Shown: positions 19,749 to 29,637 of the stretch, piece by piece | How the letters are laid out: every line of letters starts with the position of its first letter | Position numbering within the stretch: the stretch's first letter is position 1 | Assembly: GCF_003443895.1 (NCBI RefSeq) | Contig: NZ_QQOA01000027.1 | Location: forward strand, 1 to 64,000 | Origin: Paraburkholderia phosphatilytica | GTDB taxonomy: Bacteria; Pseudomonadota; Gammaproteobacteria; Burkholderiales; Burkholderiaceae | Length of the DNA stretch: 64,000 nt | Reading direction: 5' to 3' | Made by a program: the position numbers and the translations under genes | Notes under the pieces: generated by a model | What the model saw: the letters and a program-made list of their open reading frames with translations, nothing else | Database searches by the model: none | What the model was told of the DNA's origin: nothing

Positions 19749-20288
19749 TTACTGCTGCCGGATCAGGCCGCAGCCGAGCGCCGGACCTGCGCCGTGCTGT
19801 GGAAATGCATAGGGGTCGCCCGCGTCGCGGTGCACGAGCAGCGAGCGCTGCGCGACGGAGCGGATGCCGTCGAGCGACACCTCCGGCGCGACGATGAAGC
19901 CCGTCGCGACGCCGTTCGCGTCCGCATGGATATTGCCGAGATCGCCCTCCACGCGCACGCCCGCCTTCAGCCTGTCTGCCGACGGCGCGAACACCGGCCC
20001 GGCCGAGGAACCGTCCGCCGCATTGCAGTCACCGCGGTCGTGGACCTGCAGCGCGTGGTCGCTGTTCGGCGGCAGGCCGGTCAGGTTGTAGGTGACCTGG
20101 ACGCCGTCCGAATGCTCGATGAAGGTAATCGCGCCGCGCACCTGATTGCCGAGCGTGGGCACGATCTGCGCGTCCGCGCGCCGCTCCTCTGGTCTCAGGA
20201 AGGCGGTACAGCCGCCCAGCAGCAGCGCACCGCAGGCGGCGAAGACGATGACCGCGCGTCTCGTCTTACCGTCGGTTCGTTTTCTCAT
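19749..20288 (-). CDS. SodC-like lipoprotein lacking most Cu/Zn ligands
   Basis: A 179-aa lipoprotein: signal peptide with lipobox LLGGC (Cys27), then a Cu/Zn superoxide dismutase fold (residues 40-179). The fold markers remain, including LTGLPPN, GDLGNIHADANG, RSLLVH and the disulfide pair Cys88 and Cys173. Aligned by eye to E. coli SodC, His to Gln has occurred at 81 (HALQVH for HGFHIH), the bridging His is Val99 (GPVF for GGHL), and the next two Zn His are also missing. Only His83, Asp116 and His153 are kept. It probably is not an active dismutase. ATG 20288 is chosen for the compact signal peptide. Confidence 0.82.
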   Translation of the reverse strand: MRKRTDGKTRRAVIVFAACGALLLGGCTAFLRPEERRADAQIVPTLGNQVRGAITFIEHSDGVQVTYNLTGLPPNSDHALQVHDRGDCNAADGSSAGPVFAPSADRLKAGVRVEGDLGNIHADANGVATGFIVAPEVSLDGIRSVAQRSLLVHRDAGDPYAFPQHGAGPALGCGLIRQQ

Positions 20289-20467
20289 GCGATCCTCTTG
20301 CCACCTCTTGCCAGCTGGCGGCCGCCCCTGCGACCGCCACATACCTGACCCGATGAAGACGACATGATACCCCGGCGCCGGCCCTATTTACGGCTTCGCG
20401 GCGCCAGTCGAAGCTCCGTTCGAATGCCCGCCGCGGCGGAAGCGCGGCGAGCCCCGCGCGACGCGGC

Positions 20468-21556
20468 TCAGGTGTTCTGCACGACGATCGTCGGGAACTT
20501 CGAACTCATGTCACGCGCGCGTTCCGCGATATGGATCGCGACCTTGCGCGCAATGCTCCGGTAGATCTCCGCGATCCGGCCGTCCGGCTCCGCGACCACC
20601 GTGGGATGGCCCGAATCGGCCTGCTCGCGGATCGCGATGTCGAGCGGCAGGCTCCCGAGCACCTCGACACCGTACTCCTGCGCCATCCGGTCGCCGCCAC
20701 CCGCGCCGAAGATGTGCTCTTCGTGGCCGCAGTTCGAGCAGATATGGATGCCCATGTTTTCCACAATGCCGAGGATCGGAATACCGACCTTCTCGAACAT
20801 CTTCAAGCCCTTCTTCGCATCCAGCAGCGCGATGTCCTGCGGTGTCGTCACGATCACGGCGCCCGTCACCGGCACGCGCTGCGACAGCGTCAGCTGGATG
20901 TCGCCCGTGCCCGGCGGCATGTCGACGACGAGGTAGTCGAGATCGCGCCAGTTCGTCTGCCGCAACAGCTGCTCGAGCGCCGAGGTGGCCATCGGACCGC
21001 GCCACACCATCGGATTGTCCTGCTCGATCAGGAAGCCGATCGAGTTCGCCTGCACGCCGTGGCCGGTCAGCGGATGCATCGTCTGGCCGTCGGGCGACTC
21101 GGGGCGCCCTTCGATGCCAAGCATCATCGGCAGCGACGGGCCGTAGATGTCGGCGTCCAGAATGCCGACCGACGCGCCCTCGCTCGCAAGCGCGAGCGCG
21201 AGATTCACCGCGGTCGTGCTCTTGCCGACGCCGCCCTTGCCTGACGCGACGGCGACGATGTTCTTCACGTTCGGCAGCAGCTTCACGCCGCGCTGGACCG
21301 TGTGCGCGGCAATCTGCTGCGACACCTGCACGACCGCGTCGGCCACACCCGGCACGGCCTTCAGCGCGTCCGACACGAGGTCGCGAACCCGCTCGAACTG
21401 ACTGTTAGCCGGATAGCCGAGTATCACCTCGACGGCAACCGTCGTACCCTCGATCGTGAGGTTGCGGAAATTCTTCGCGGCCGCGAACGGCTGGCCGGTG
21501 TTGGGGTCTGTGACGACCGCGAGCGCGGCGTCGACCAAAGCCCGATCGATGCTCAT
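20468..21556 (-). CDS. apbC: Mrp/ApbC iron-sulfur carrier ATPase
   Basis: Protein of 362 aa that carries and inserts Fe-S clusters. Residues 1-85 are a MIP18-type (DUF59) domain. The Mrp/NBP35 P-loop ASGKGGVGKST (about 104-114) has the deviant Walker A, and the cluster-binding pair is in ICSNCGHEEHIFG. ATG 21556 follows GGGAG and fits family starts; the open frame further upstream is not conserved-looking. It is divergent from the OmpA lipoprotein gene. The 393-bp gap (21557-21949) contains no ORF that I can support and presumably holds both promoters. Confidence 0.93.
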   Translation of the reverse strand: MSIDRALVDAALAVVTDPNTGQPFAAAKNFRNLTIEGTTVAVEVILGYPANSQFERVRDLVSDALKAVPGVADAVVQVSQQIAAHTVQRGVKLLPNVKNIVAVASGKGGVGKSTTAVNLALALASEGASVGILDADIYGPSLPMMLGIEGRPESPDGQTMHPLTGHGVQANSIGFLIEQDNPMVWRGPMATSALEQLLRQTNWRDLDYLVVDMPPGTGDIQLTLSQRVPVTGAVIVTTPQDIALLDAKKGLKMFEKVGIPILGIVENMGIHICSNCGHEEHIFGAGGGDRMAQEYGVEVLGSLPLDIAIREQADSGHPTVVAEPDGRIAEIYRSIARKVAIHIAERARDMSSKFPTIVVQNT

Positions 21557-21949
21557 TGACACTCCCTGACATTCCGTGGGGAACGCCGACGGCTGTTTGG
21601 AATCGAAAGCTTCGCCGTCAGCGATGAATTTGAAAAATTGTGTTTCGCAGCATTGCCGAACGCCCGCCCGCTCAGGCACGCTTCGCCTCCGGCGGGCATG
21701 AGGGACGCATCGGCACGGCACGATAGCGGGCCCGGAACCAGGTTCACAACCGCCCGCAAACGCGCCGCGAACGATGTACCGGCGGGTGTTCCGCCAGCCG
21801 GCGCCGCACCGTGATGCATGCGCTGCATTCAGTCGCCATTGTAGAGGCTCGTGCCGGCGGGCGCCGCAAGACCCTTCCGGCGCTGTGCCGACACGGCGGC
21901 CGTACAACAGAACCGTTGTTTCAGTTTCATCAAGAGAAAGGGATCAAGA

Positions 21950-22603
21950 ATGAACGCAAAACTCATGACGCGTATTTCCGTGTTCGCCCTCGTCGGCACC
22001 CTCACGGCCGGCTGCGCGACCCAGCAGGGGAACAACACCGCGGTCGGTACGGGTGTCGGCGCGGCGGCAGGCGCGGGTCTCGGCGCGATCTTCGGCGGCG
22101 GCAAGGGCGCGGCGATCGGTGCCGGCGTCGGCGCGGCGGCAGGTGCGATCACCGGCTACAACTGGCAGGCGATCCACAACAAGCTGTCCGGCGCGACGAA
22201 GGGCACCGGCACGCAGATCACCGAGCAGCCGGACGGTTCGCTGAAGCTGAACATCCCGAGCTCGGTCACGTTCGACACCAACAGCTACGCGATCAAGCCG
22301 TCGTTCGCGCCGGTGCTCGACCAGGTCGCGCAGACGCTGCAGCAGAATCCGGAAGTGATCGCGCAGGTCGTCGGCCATACCGACAGCACCGGCCAGCCGG
22401 CATACAACCAGACGCTGTCGGTGAACCGTGCGCAGAGCGTCGCTGGCTACCTCGCGCAACGCGGCGTCGCGCCGCAACGCCTGTCGGCCGACGGCCGCGG
22501 CGCCACCCAGCCGATCGCGGACAACAACACCGAAGCCGGCCGCGCGGCGAACCGTCGCGTCGAAATCTATCTGCGCGCGACCGCGCAGCATCAGGGCGGC
22601 TGA
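21950..22603 (+). CDS. OmpA-family outer-membrane lipoprotein with glycine zipper
   Basis: A 217-aa lipoprotein: signal peptide with lipobox LTAGC, a glycine-zipper segment (VGAAAGAGLGAIFGGGKGAAIGAG style, two repeats), then a C-terminal OmpA domain. The OmpA part has TFDTNSYAIKP, VVGHTDSTG and NRAQSVAGYL plus NRRVEIYL, the peptidoglycan (diaminopimelate) contact motifs. It resembles YiaD/Pal-like proteins that tether the outer membrane to the cell wall. ATG 21950 follows GAAAGGGA. A perfect palindrome at 22616 and a T-tailed terminator at 22783 follow. Confidence 0.9.
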   Translation: MNAKLMTRISVFALVGTLTAGCATQQGNNTAVGTGVGAAAGAGLGAIFGGGKGAAIGAGVGAAAGAITGYNWQAIHNKLSGATKGTGTQITEQPDGSLKLNIPSSVTFDTNSYAIKPSFAPVLDQVAQTLQQNPEVIAQVVGHTDSTGQPAYNQTLSVNRAQSVAGYLAQRGVAPQRLSADGRGATQPIADNNTEAGRAANRRVEIYLRATAQHQGG

Positions 22604-22615
22604 TCGGAATGGCTC

Positions 22616-22642
22616 GCAGAGCCTTGTGGCACAAGGCTCTGC
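22616..22642. repeat. 27-bp perfect palindrome after the OmpA gene
   Basis: GCAGAGCCTTGT-GGC-ACAAGGCTCTGC can pair over 12 bp with a 3-base loop. It starts 13 bp after the stop codon and has no T-run, so it may be an mRNA-stabilising 3' hairpin instead of a terminator. Confidence 0.75.
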
Positions 22643-22782
22643 ACGGATTCCAGCAAGTGAGGAAGTGCCAGATAACCGGATCGAAAAAAATTTCGAACTC
22701 TGCCGGATATCCGCGGTCTGTCTTTACGGTACGTGCGCGACGACCGTCGCCGCGTCACCATTCTCCTCTTGTCGTTGTTGCT

Positions 22783-22809
22783 CCGGGGCCGACTGCCCCG
22801 GTTTTTTTT
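22783..22809 (+). terminator. Intrinsic terminator
   Basis: Stem CCGGGGC / GCCCCGG with a 5-base loop, followed by eight T. It probably ends the OmpA lipoprotein transcript and insulates metG. Confidence 0.9.
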
Positions 22810-22901
22810 GCCCGCCGTTTTCTCCCGCCTGTTTGCCTCCGTGCGCTGGATCGCGCGGTCCAGGTTCGCGCCCATGCGCGTCACGCCGCATGCGTGCGCC
22901 C

Positions 22902-22910
22902 TGCTAGAAT
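22902..22910 (+). promoter_or_regulatory. Extended -10 element upstream of metG
   Basis: TGCTAGAAT, identical to the 9-mer before argH. It would give a leader of about 40 nt before the metG ATG. Confidence 0.5.
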
Positions 22911-22957
22911 CGAAATTTCGACCGTCCGCATCACCCTAAGGCACTCTCAGCATCCTT

Positions 22958-25108
22958 ATGACAGCACCCACCGACCTCACCGCAGGCGCGCCGTCGGGCC
23001 GCCGCCAGATTCTCGTTACGTCTGCTCTGCCCTATGCGAACGGGCAGATCCATATCGGCCATCTGGTCGAATATATCCAGACGGACATCTGGGTCCGGGC
23101 GCTGCGAATGCATGGGCACGAGGTCTACTACGTCGGTGCCGACGACACGCACGGCACGCCGGTCATGCTGCGCGCGGAGGCCGAAGGGATCACGCCGAAG
23201 CAGCTGATCGAGCGCGTGTGGACCGAGCACAAGCGCGATTTCGATGCTTTCGGCATCTCGTTTGACAACTACTACTCGACCGATTCGGAAGAAAACCGCG
23301 TCCTGTCGGAAAACGTCTATCTCGCGCTGAAAGACGCGGGCCTGATCGAAGCGCGCGACATCGAGCAGGCTTACGACCCGGTCAAGGAGATGTTCCTGCC
23401 CGACCGGTTCATCAAGGGCGAGTGCCCGAAGTGCCATTCGAAGGATCAATACGGCGACAGCTGCGAGGTCTGCGGTTCAACCTACGCGCCGACCGACCTG
23501 ATCAATCCGTACTCGGTGGTATCGGGCGCGACGCCGGTGCGCAAGACCTCGACGCACTACTTCTTCCGTCTGTCCGACCCGCGCTGCGAAAACTTCCTGC
23601 GTGGCTGGGTCAGCGGCCTCGCGCAGCCCGAAGCGACCAACAAGATGCGCGAGTGGCTCGGCAGTGAAGGCGAATCCACGCTCGCGGACTGGGACATCTC
23701 GCGCGACGCGCCGTACTTCGGCTTCGAGATTCCGGGCGCGCCGGGCAAGTACTTCTACGTGTGGCTCGACGCGCCGGTCGGCTACTACGCAAGCTTCAGG
23801 AACCTGTGCGAGCAGCGCGGCCTCGATTTCGACGCGTGGACGAAGAAGGGGGCGACCACCGAGCAGTACCACTTCATCGGCAAGGACATCCTCTACTTCC
23901 ACACGCTCTTCTGGCCCGCGATGCTCGAGTTCTCCGGCCATCGCACGCCGACCAACGTGTTCGCGCACGGCTTCCTGACGGTAGACGGCGCGAAGATGTC
24001 GAAGTCGCGCGGCACCTTCATCACCGCAAAGAGTGTGATCGACACGGGACTGAACCCCGAGTGGCTGCGCTACTACTTCGCGGCAAAGCTGAACAGCACG
24101 ATGGAAGACCTCGACCTGAGCCTCGCCGACTTCCAGTCGCGCGTGAACAGCGATCTCGTCGGCAAGTACGTGAACATTGCGAGCCGCGCGGCAGGCTTCC
24201 TGCTGAAGCGCTTTGACGGCCGCGTACAGGACAGCGCGATGCACCACGCGCTGCTCGGCACGTTGCGCGCCGCGATCCCGCAGATCGCCGCGCACTACGA
24301 GGCGCGCGAGTACGGCCGCGCGCTGCGCCAGACGATGGAGCTCGCCGACCAGGTCAATGCGTACGTCGATACCGCCAAACCGTGGGAGCAGGCGAAGGAT
24401 CCGGCCAACGCCGTCGCGCTGCACGAGACCTGCAGCGTGAGCCTCGAGGCGTTCCGGCTGCTGTCGCTCGCATTGAAGCCGGTGCTGCCCACGCTCGTCG
24501 CCAACGTCGAGTCGTTCCTCGGCATCGCGCCGCTCACATGGATCGATGCGAACGTGCCGCTGTCGTCGGCGCGCCCGGTCAACGCGTACAAGCATCTGAC
24601 CACGCGGGTCGAGCAGAAGCAGATCGACGCGCTGCTGGCCGCGAACCAGGAGTCGCTGAAGCCGGCCGACGGCGCCGCCGCGGCCGCCGGTCCGGCGGGT
24701 GCCGCCAAGGCTGCGAAGTCATCCGACGGCAACGCAGAAGCCGCACCCGTTGCTGACGGCGCAGGCGGCATGATCTCGATCGACGACTTCGCGAAGATCG
24801 ACCTGCGCGTCGCGCTGATCGTGGACTGCAGGATCGTCGAAGGCTCGGACAAGCTGCTGCAGCTCACACTCGACGTTGGCGAAGGCAAGACCCGCAACGT
24901 GTTCTCGGGCATCCGCTCGGCGTATCAGCCCGAGCAGCTGGTCGGCAAGCTGACGGTGATGGTCGCGAACCTCGCGCCGCGCAAGATGAAGTTCGGCCTC
25001 TCGGAAGGCATGGTGCTCGCCGCCTCCGCCACCGACGAGAAAGCCGAGCCGGGTCTCTACGTGCTCGAACCGCACACCGGCGCGAAGCCGGGCATGCGCG
25101 TGCGCTGA
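22958..25108 (+). CDS. metG: Methionyl-tRNA synthetase
   Basis: Class I aminoacyl-tRNA synthetase of 716 aa that charges tRNA-Met. Domains in order: catalytic core with [19 protein letters not shown] (HIGH motif), the zinc knuckle [18 protein letters not shown] (two CxxC), KMSKS at 346-350, the anticodon-binding helical domain, an Ala/Gly-rich linker near residue 570, and a C-terminal EMAP-II/Trbp111 tRNA-binding domain ([16 protein letters not shown]). The length is typical of dimeric MetRS with the appended domain. Confidence 0.97.
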   Translation: MTAPTDLTAGAPSGRRQILVTSALPYANGQIHIGHLVEYIQTDIWVRALRMHGHEVYYVGADDTHGTPVMLRAEAEGITPKQLIERVWTEHKRDFDAFGISFDNYYSTDSEENRVLSENVYLALKDAGLIEARDIEQAYDPVKEMFLPDRFIKGECPKCHSKDQYGDSCEVCGSTYAPTDLINPYSVVSGATPVRKTSTHYFFRLSDPRCENFLRGWVSGLAQPEATNKMREWLGSEGESTLADWDISRDAPYFGFEIPGAPGKYFYVWLDAPVGYYASFRNLCEQRGLDFDAWTKKGATTEQYHFIGKDILYFHTLFWPAMLEFSGHRTPTNVFAHGFLTVDGAKMSKSRGTFITAKSVIDTGLNPEWLRYYFAAKLNSTMEDLDLSLADFQSRVNSDLVGKYVNIASRAAGFLLKRFDGRVQDSAMHHALLGTLRAAIPQIAAHYEAREYGRALRQTMELADQVNAYVDTAKPWEQAKDPANAVALHETCSVSLEAFRLLSLALKPVLPTLVANVESFLGIAPLTWIDANVPLSSARPVNAYKHLTTRVEQKQIDALLAANQESLKPADGAAAAAGPAGAAKAAKSSDGNAEAAPVADGAGGMISIDDFAKIDLRVALIVDCRIVEGSDKLLQLTLDVGEGKTRNVFSGIRSAYQPEQLVGKLTVMVANLAPRKMKFGLSEGMVLAASATDEKAEPGLYVLEPHTGAKPGMRVR

Positions 25109-25122
25109 GCCGCTGACCTCGA

Positions 25123-25157
25123 CTCCCGGCAGACCGCACATCCCGGTCTGCCGGGAG
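25123..25157. terminator. Strong hairpin between convergent metG and tamB
   Basis: A perfect 14-bp stem, CTCCCGGCAGACCG / CGGTCTGCCGGGAG, with a 7-base loop, 15 bp after the metG stop. It lacks a T-run, so factor-independent termination is uncertain. The following ~175 bp contain no gene. Confidence 0.6.
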
Positions 25158-25334
25158 ATCCAGACTGATCAGGCCCGTAGGGTCCACTCCCCTCCTTGCC
25201 CCGGAACATCAGGGGCCATCGGCCTTGTCCGCGCCTGGCCAGCCCCTGCAGAACATCAGCCCGTCTCAAGACTGAAACTGGTCCGGGAACACGAAGCGAC
25301 CTGGACCCGGGCGGGGCCGCCCGTGCGTTGCGCC

Positions 25335-28300
25335 CTACCAGCGAATCCGGTCGAAACGCCGCGTGTACAGCACGTTGAGCCCCTGGAACGTGCCGCCGAA
25401 CACGGACGCCGACCAGTAGCGCGTCAGGTTGACCGTCGCCTTGATCGCGTTGCTCGCCGATTGCAGGCCCTGCTCGTAGCCGAGCACGAGCCATTCGTTG
25501 ATCGCTTTCGACACCATCACCACCTGCGGGTCGGTCAACCCGACATCGCTGGTTCCCACCGAAAACTCGTCGAGCCCGAAGGTCTGCGCAATGCGCTTGC
25601 CGCCCGCGTTGCCGAGCAGCGCGAGCGCGGTCGTCATCGTGCTCTGCTGGCCGAGGTTGTTGCCCTGTTCCGTGCCGTGCCCGAACAGCAGCCACGACAG
25701 CTTGTCGTTGTCCGATACATTCGGTTCCGACACGAGCTTCGCGACTGGCGCCTGCACCGTGCCCGTCACCTGCACGCCGGCTTCGACTTCCTGATTGCGG
25801 CGCATCGCGAGAATGTTGATGCCTGGATTCGCGACGGGCCCGTTGAACGTGAAGAAGCCGTTCTCGATATTGAGCTTGCGGCCGAACGCGGTGTAGGTCG
25901 AGCCTTCGGTCACGCGCACGTTGCCGACCGCGCGCAGCGGATAGTTCGGCGCGCTCATCAGCGTGATCGTGCCGCCAAGTCCGAGATCGGCGCCCTGACC
26001 GCGGAACCGGAAGCTGCGGCCGAGGTTGATGTCGACGTTCGCGCGCGGCGCGAACGGTCCAACCGGCTTGTCGGAGTTCGTGACACCCGGCTTCTTCTCG
26101 CCGCGCACGGTGCCGTCCGGGCGCACCACAACGACATCGTCACCGAGCGACGGCGACGACTGCTCCGGCATGTCGAACAGCGCGTGATCGACCATGAACT
26201 TGCCGTTGATCTCGAGGCCGCCCTCGCGGCCGGCGTTCGCGACCGTCGCGCTGCCCGACAGCGACATCTGCCGGTCTGGCGCCGCAAACAGTTCGAGCTT
26301 GTCGGCGATGATGCTCGCGCTCAGGTCGGGCTGGTCGCCGGTGAGCTGCACACGGCCCGTCGCGCGCAGCGTGCCGCTCGCGCCGTGAAACTCGACCTGC
26401 TGGAAGTCGACGAGATTCTCCGACAGCCCGATGCGCACGATGCCGTCCTTCAGCTGCACGCCCTGGTCGACGAGCGTGGCCGACAGATCGTCGCCGTTCA
26501 GCGAGCCGGACACCTTCGGCCTGGACACCGAGCCGTTTATCGCGAGCTTCAGCGCGAGGTGCCCCTCGAGCAGATAGCTCGGCCCGAAAATGCCGCCCGT
26601 CGTGGCGAGCGACGGAATGTCCGCATTGATCGTGCCGCTCAACGGCGCTTCTTCATCGAGCCCGAGGTGACCGTCCTGCATCGACAGCGCCGTGTGCGCG
26701 TTCACGTCGATCGTGCCGAGGCGGTTCGCCTGCGCATGGACCGTCGCATTCACGCGGTTGCCCGGCGCAAAGTCCGTGCGGAACGCGATGTCCTGAATGC
26801 CGAGCGCCGCGAGCCCCCGCCCGACTTCGACCGTCACGTCGCCGCCGCGGCGCTTCAGCTGGATGTGCCCGCTTGCGGTATCGCCAATCGAGAAATCCCA
26901 GTCGCCGTCGAACACCAGATCGGTCTTCAGCGGCGGTGGCACGCCCGTCACCTCCTCGCGCACCGCCATCAGCCGCGCCAGCGACACGCTGGTCAGCGAG
27001 CCGGCAGAACGGATCCGCCCATGATCGAGCGCGAACGACTTCAGGTCGAGCGACGCGCCTTCGATCGTCATGCGCGTCGCGCCGAGCGTCACGTGTTCGG
27101 GCGCATAGCTGATCGTGAGGGGTGCTTCAAGCTTGAGCTGCGGCGTGCCGGTGTTCGCCAGCCGCGTCACGGTGCCGTCCCAGTGGGTGCCGTCGCGCGC
27201 GTCGGTCAGATGGCCGTTCGCCGCGACGTTGAGGTTGATCGGATGGTTGCGCACCGAGCCCGTCGCCGACGCTTCCAGCGTGTGATTCGCGCGCGTGCCG
27301 TTGAGGTGCGCCGTGAGCGTGGCGAGGCTGAAGCCGCTCGATTCGAGGTTGCGCGCGTCCGTCGTGAAGACGAGCGCGCCATTCGCGCCGTCGCGCGCTT
27401 CGGCATGGCCTTCCGCGTGGCCGATCTTCGTTGCGCCGAACGCGACACTGTCCGCCTTGTAGTCGAGCACGACGTTCGGGTGTGCGAACGAACCCGTCAG
27501 GTCGCCGTCCGCCGTCACGACGCCCGCGATGCCGAAGCCGAGATGGTCGAGCGCGGGCGCGTTGACGTGAAAGCGCAGCCGGTCGCCACGGCCGCCGAAG
27601 CTGCCCTGCACGTCCACATCGTTGCCCGCCACCGAGAGGCTCGCGCGGCTCGGCAGCAGGCGCGAGCCGGCCAGCTGGATGGTGCCGCTGCCCGTCATCG
27701 GCAGATTGTCGTAGACGCTGTCGCCGAGCTTGAACTCAGCCTTCGTCCTGAACTCGGGCGCCATCACGCCGGTTGCCGTAATGGTGCCGTTCACCCGGGC
27801 TTCGACTGGTTTGGCAGTAGGTCCTGGCGGCTTGCTGCCAGTCTCACCCGTCGTGCCCTTCGCAGTCTTGCCCGTGCCCGCCTTCGCCGCCGCCTTCGCG
27901 GGCTTCTGCGTGGTCAGCGACAGCGGATCGAAGTCCGTCAGCGTCGCCTTGAGGTTGTACGTCGACGCGGTGTCGTGCTTGATCGCGCCCGACAGGTCGA
28001 TGCGGCCTTTGCCCGAACTCACGCGCACGTCGTTGAAGCTGATCCGCGCCGGATCGAGCGTGACCTTGCCCTGCGCGCGCAGCCCGGCTTTCGGGTCGGC
28101 GAGATCGAGCGTCAGGCTCTGGCTGTCGTCGTTCAGCCGGACACCGATCGGCCCGGACAGCTGTGTCGGCCGCACGCTCGCTTCGAGCGCGTTCAGATCG
28201 AGGTCCGCCACTTTCAGGTCGAACCGGCCGCGCCTGCCTTCCAGCTGGCCGCCGCCGGTCAACGTGGCGCGCCTGATGAGCCGCACGTTCAGATTCGAGA

Positions 28301-29552
28301 TGTGCTGCGCCGACGCGTCGAGCCGCACGTCGGCGTGCGCGTCGATGAGCGGCAGCAGGTGTTCGTCGATCGCGCCGGGTTTCGCGTTGACGATCGACAC
28401 CGCGCCGGTCACCGCGAAATTCGACGAAGAGCTGGATTTCGGCGTGGCGGCGGCCGAAGCCGCGGAAGCAGTCGAGGCCTTCGAAGGAGCCGAAGCGGCG
28501 CTGGCAGCGAAAGCGCGTGGGGCACTGGAAGCCACGCCCGCACTCGCGGCGGTCGACGCGCCAGAGGCAGCAGCGTCAGCCGCCACACCCTCCGCCGTCA
28601 CCGGCTGCAACTCCGCGCGCACCGCCAGATCGGCGAGCGGCGCGCCCGGCGCGAAGGCCTGCGGATTCACGTGATCGAAGCTGAGCGTCGCGCGCTGCAG
28701 CGGCACGGGCGCGAACGGCGCCGCCTCGACGTGCGCGTGACCATTGAGCTTCATCCCGCTCGCATCAAGCTCGGCGATGAGGTTTTCCAGCGAACCCGAC
28801 AGATGCCCCCGCACCTGTACCGGTTCTTCGTTGACCTTGCCCGCATAGCCGACGTCACCCGTCAGCGGAAACGGCCGCACACCATCCAGTTTCGCCGATG
28901 CCGTCACCGCGCCGTACGGCGTATCCAGCCGCTCGACCGCTGCTTCGTGATGCCGGCCGTCGGTGCGCGCGTGCAGCAGCAGGTCGCTGTATTCGGACGT
29001 CGTCGCGCCGTCGTGCAGCAGCAGATGGTCCACCCGCAGATCGCGCAGATCGACCTGCATCGGCACCGTCAGGTTGTCCGGCAAGGTGGTTGGCGTGTTG
29101 CTGGGCGGCGAAGGCGCGATGCGCGCGTCGACCGTGCCGATGTGCAGATAGCTCACCGTGAAGCGCCACGGCCGATCGGTCAGCGCCCAGCGTCCGTCGA
29201 TGCGGTCAACCTTCACGTCCGTGCCGCGTCCGTCGAGGCTGCGCCAGCGCACGTCGTGCAGTTTCAGGCCGCTCGCGATCGAGCCGCGGTCGAGCGTGCC
29301 CGTGAGCCGCCCACCGAGCAGCTTCACCGCTGCCTTCCATGCATACGCGGTGCCCTGAGGCGTCGACACGACGCCATACACGAGGCCGCCTGCGAGCAGG
29401 ATCAGCACGACCGGCACCAGCATCGCCCACCAGATCCGGCGCACGCGGCGACGCCGCCGCGGCGTGGGCGGCTGCTGGCCTTGCGGCGTACCGCCGTCCG
29501 GCGGCGGGGCCTCGGGCGGCGGTGGCGGGTTGTCGGGCGTTTCGGTGGTCAT
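25335..29552 (-). CDS. tamB: Translocation and assembly module subunit TamB
   Basis: A 1405-aa inner-membrane-anchored, periplasm-spanning AsmA-like/DUF490 protein that works with TamA in outer-membrane protein and phospholipid traffic. It has a Pro-rich cytoplasmic start, an Arg cluster (TPRRRRRVRR), one membrane helix at about 42-62, long beta-rich repeats, and the conserved C-terminal DUF490 domain ending with LNVLYTRRFDRIRW. An Ala/Ser-rich low-complexity stretch lies at about residues 325-375. It follows tamA on the same strand, about 85 bp downstream, as in other proteobacteria. Confidence 0.93.
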   Translation of the reverse strand: MTTETPDNPPPPPEAPPPDGGTPQGQQPPTPRRRRRVRRIWWAMLVPVVLILLAGGLVYGVVSTPQGTAYAWKAAVKLLGGRLTGTLDRGSIASGLKLHDVRWRSLDGRGTDVKVDRIDGRWALTDRPWRFTVSYLHIGTVDARIAPSPPSNTPTTLPDNLTVPMQVDLRDLRVDHLLLHDGATTSEYSDLLLHARTDGRHHEAAVERLDTPYGAVTASAKLDGVRPFPLTGDVGYAGKVNEEPVQVRGHLSGSLENLIAELDASGMKLNGHAHVEAAPFAPVPLQRATLSFDHVNPQAFAPGAPLADLAVRAELQPVTAEGVAADAAASGASTAASAGVASSAPRAFAASAASAPSKASTASAASAAATPKSSSSSNFAVTGAVSIVNAKPGAIDEHLLPLIDAHADVRLDASAQHISNLNVRLIRRATLTGGGQLEGRRGRFDLKVADLDLNALEASVRPTQLSGPIGVRLNDDSQSLTLDLADPKAGLRAQGKVTLDPARISFNDVRVSSGKGRIDLSGAIKHDTASTYNLKATLTDFDPLSLTTQKPAKAAAKAGTGKTAKGTTGETGSKPPGPTAKPVEARVNGTITATGVMAPEFRTKAEFKLGDSVYDNLPMTGSGTIQLAGSRLLPSRASLSVAGNDVDVQGSFGGRGDRLRFHVNAPALDHLGFGIAGVVTADGDLTGSFAHPNVVLDYKADSVAFGATKIGHAEGHAEARDGANGALVFTTDARNLESSGFSLATLTAHLNGTRANHTLEASATGSVRNHPINLNVAANGHLTDARDGTHWDGTVTRLANTGTPQLKLEAPLTISYAPEHVTLGATRMTIEGASLDLKSFALDHGRIRSAGSLTSVSLARLMAVREEVTGVPPPLKTDLVFDGDWDFSIGDTASGHIQLKRRGGDVTVEVGRGLAALGIQDIAFRTDFAPGNRVNATVHAQANRLGTIDVNAHTALSMQDGHLGLDEEAPLSGTINADIPSLATTGGIFGPSYLLEGHLALKLAINGSVSRPKVSGSLNGDDLSATLVDQGVQLKDGIVRIGLSENLVDFQQVEFHGASGTLRATGRVQLTGDQPDLSASIIADKLELFAAPDRQMSLSGSATVANAGREGGLEINGKFMVDHALFDMPEQSSPSLGDDVVVVRPDGTVRGEKKPGVTNSDKPVGPFAPRANVDINLGRSFRFRGQGADLGLGGTITLMSAPNYPLRAVGNVRVTEGSTYTAFGRKLNIENGFFTFNGPVANPGINILAMRRNQEVEAGVQVTGTVQAPVAKLVSEPNVSDNDKLSWLLFGHGTEQGNNLGQQSTMTTALALLGNAGGKRIAQTFGLDEFSVGTSDVGLTDPQVVMVSKAINEWLVLGYEQGLQSASNAIKATVNLTRYWSASVFGGTFQGLNVLYTRRFDRIRW

Positions 29553-29637
29553 GCGTGCTGCGTTCGCTGTCTCGGTTAGTCGGTTGCTGTCGCTCGGGCT
29601 CGAATCATGACGAACGGTCGGGTACGGTCAAAAGCGG

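Noticed and set aside
25323-29579. A 1418-codon open frame on the plus strand opposite tamB.
   Set aside because: Antisense shadow. High GC removes stop codons from the opposite strand; the translation is Arg/His/Val-rich without domains, whereas the tamB frame has a clear membrane helix and DUF490 domain.
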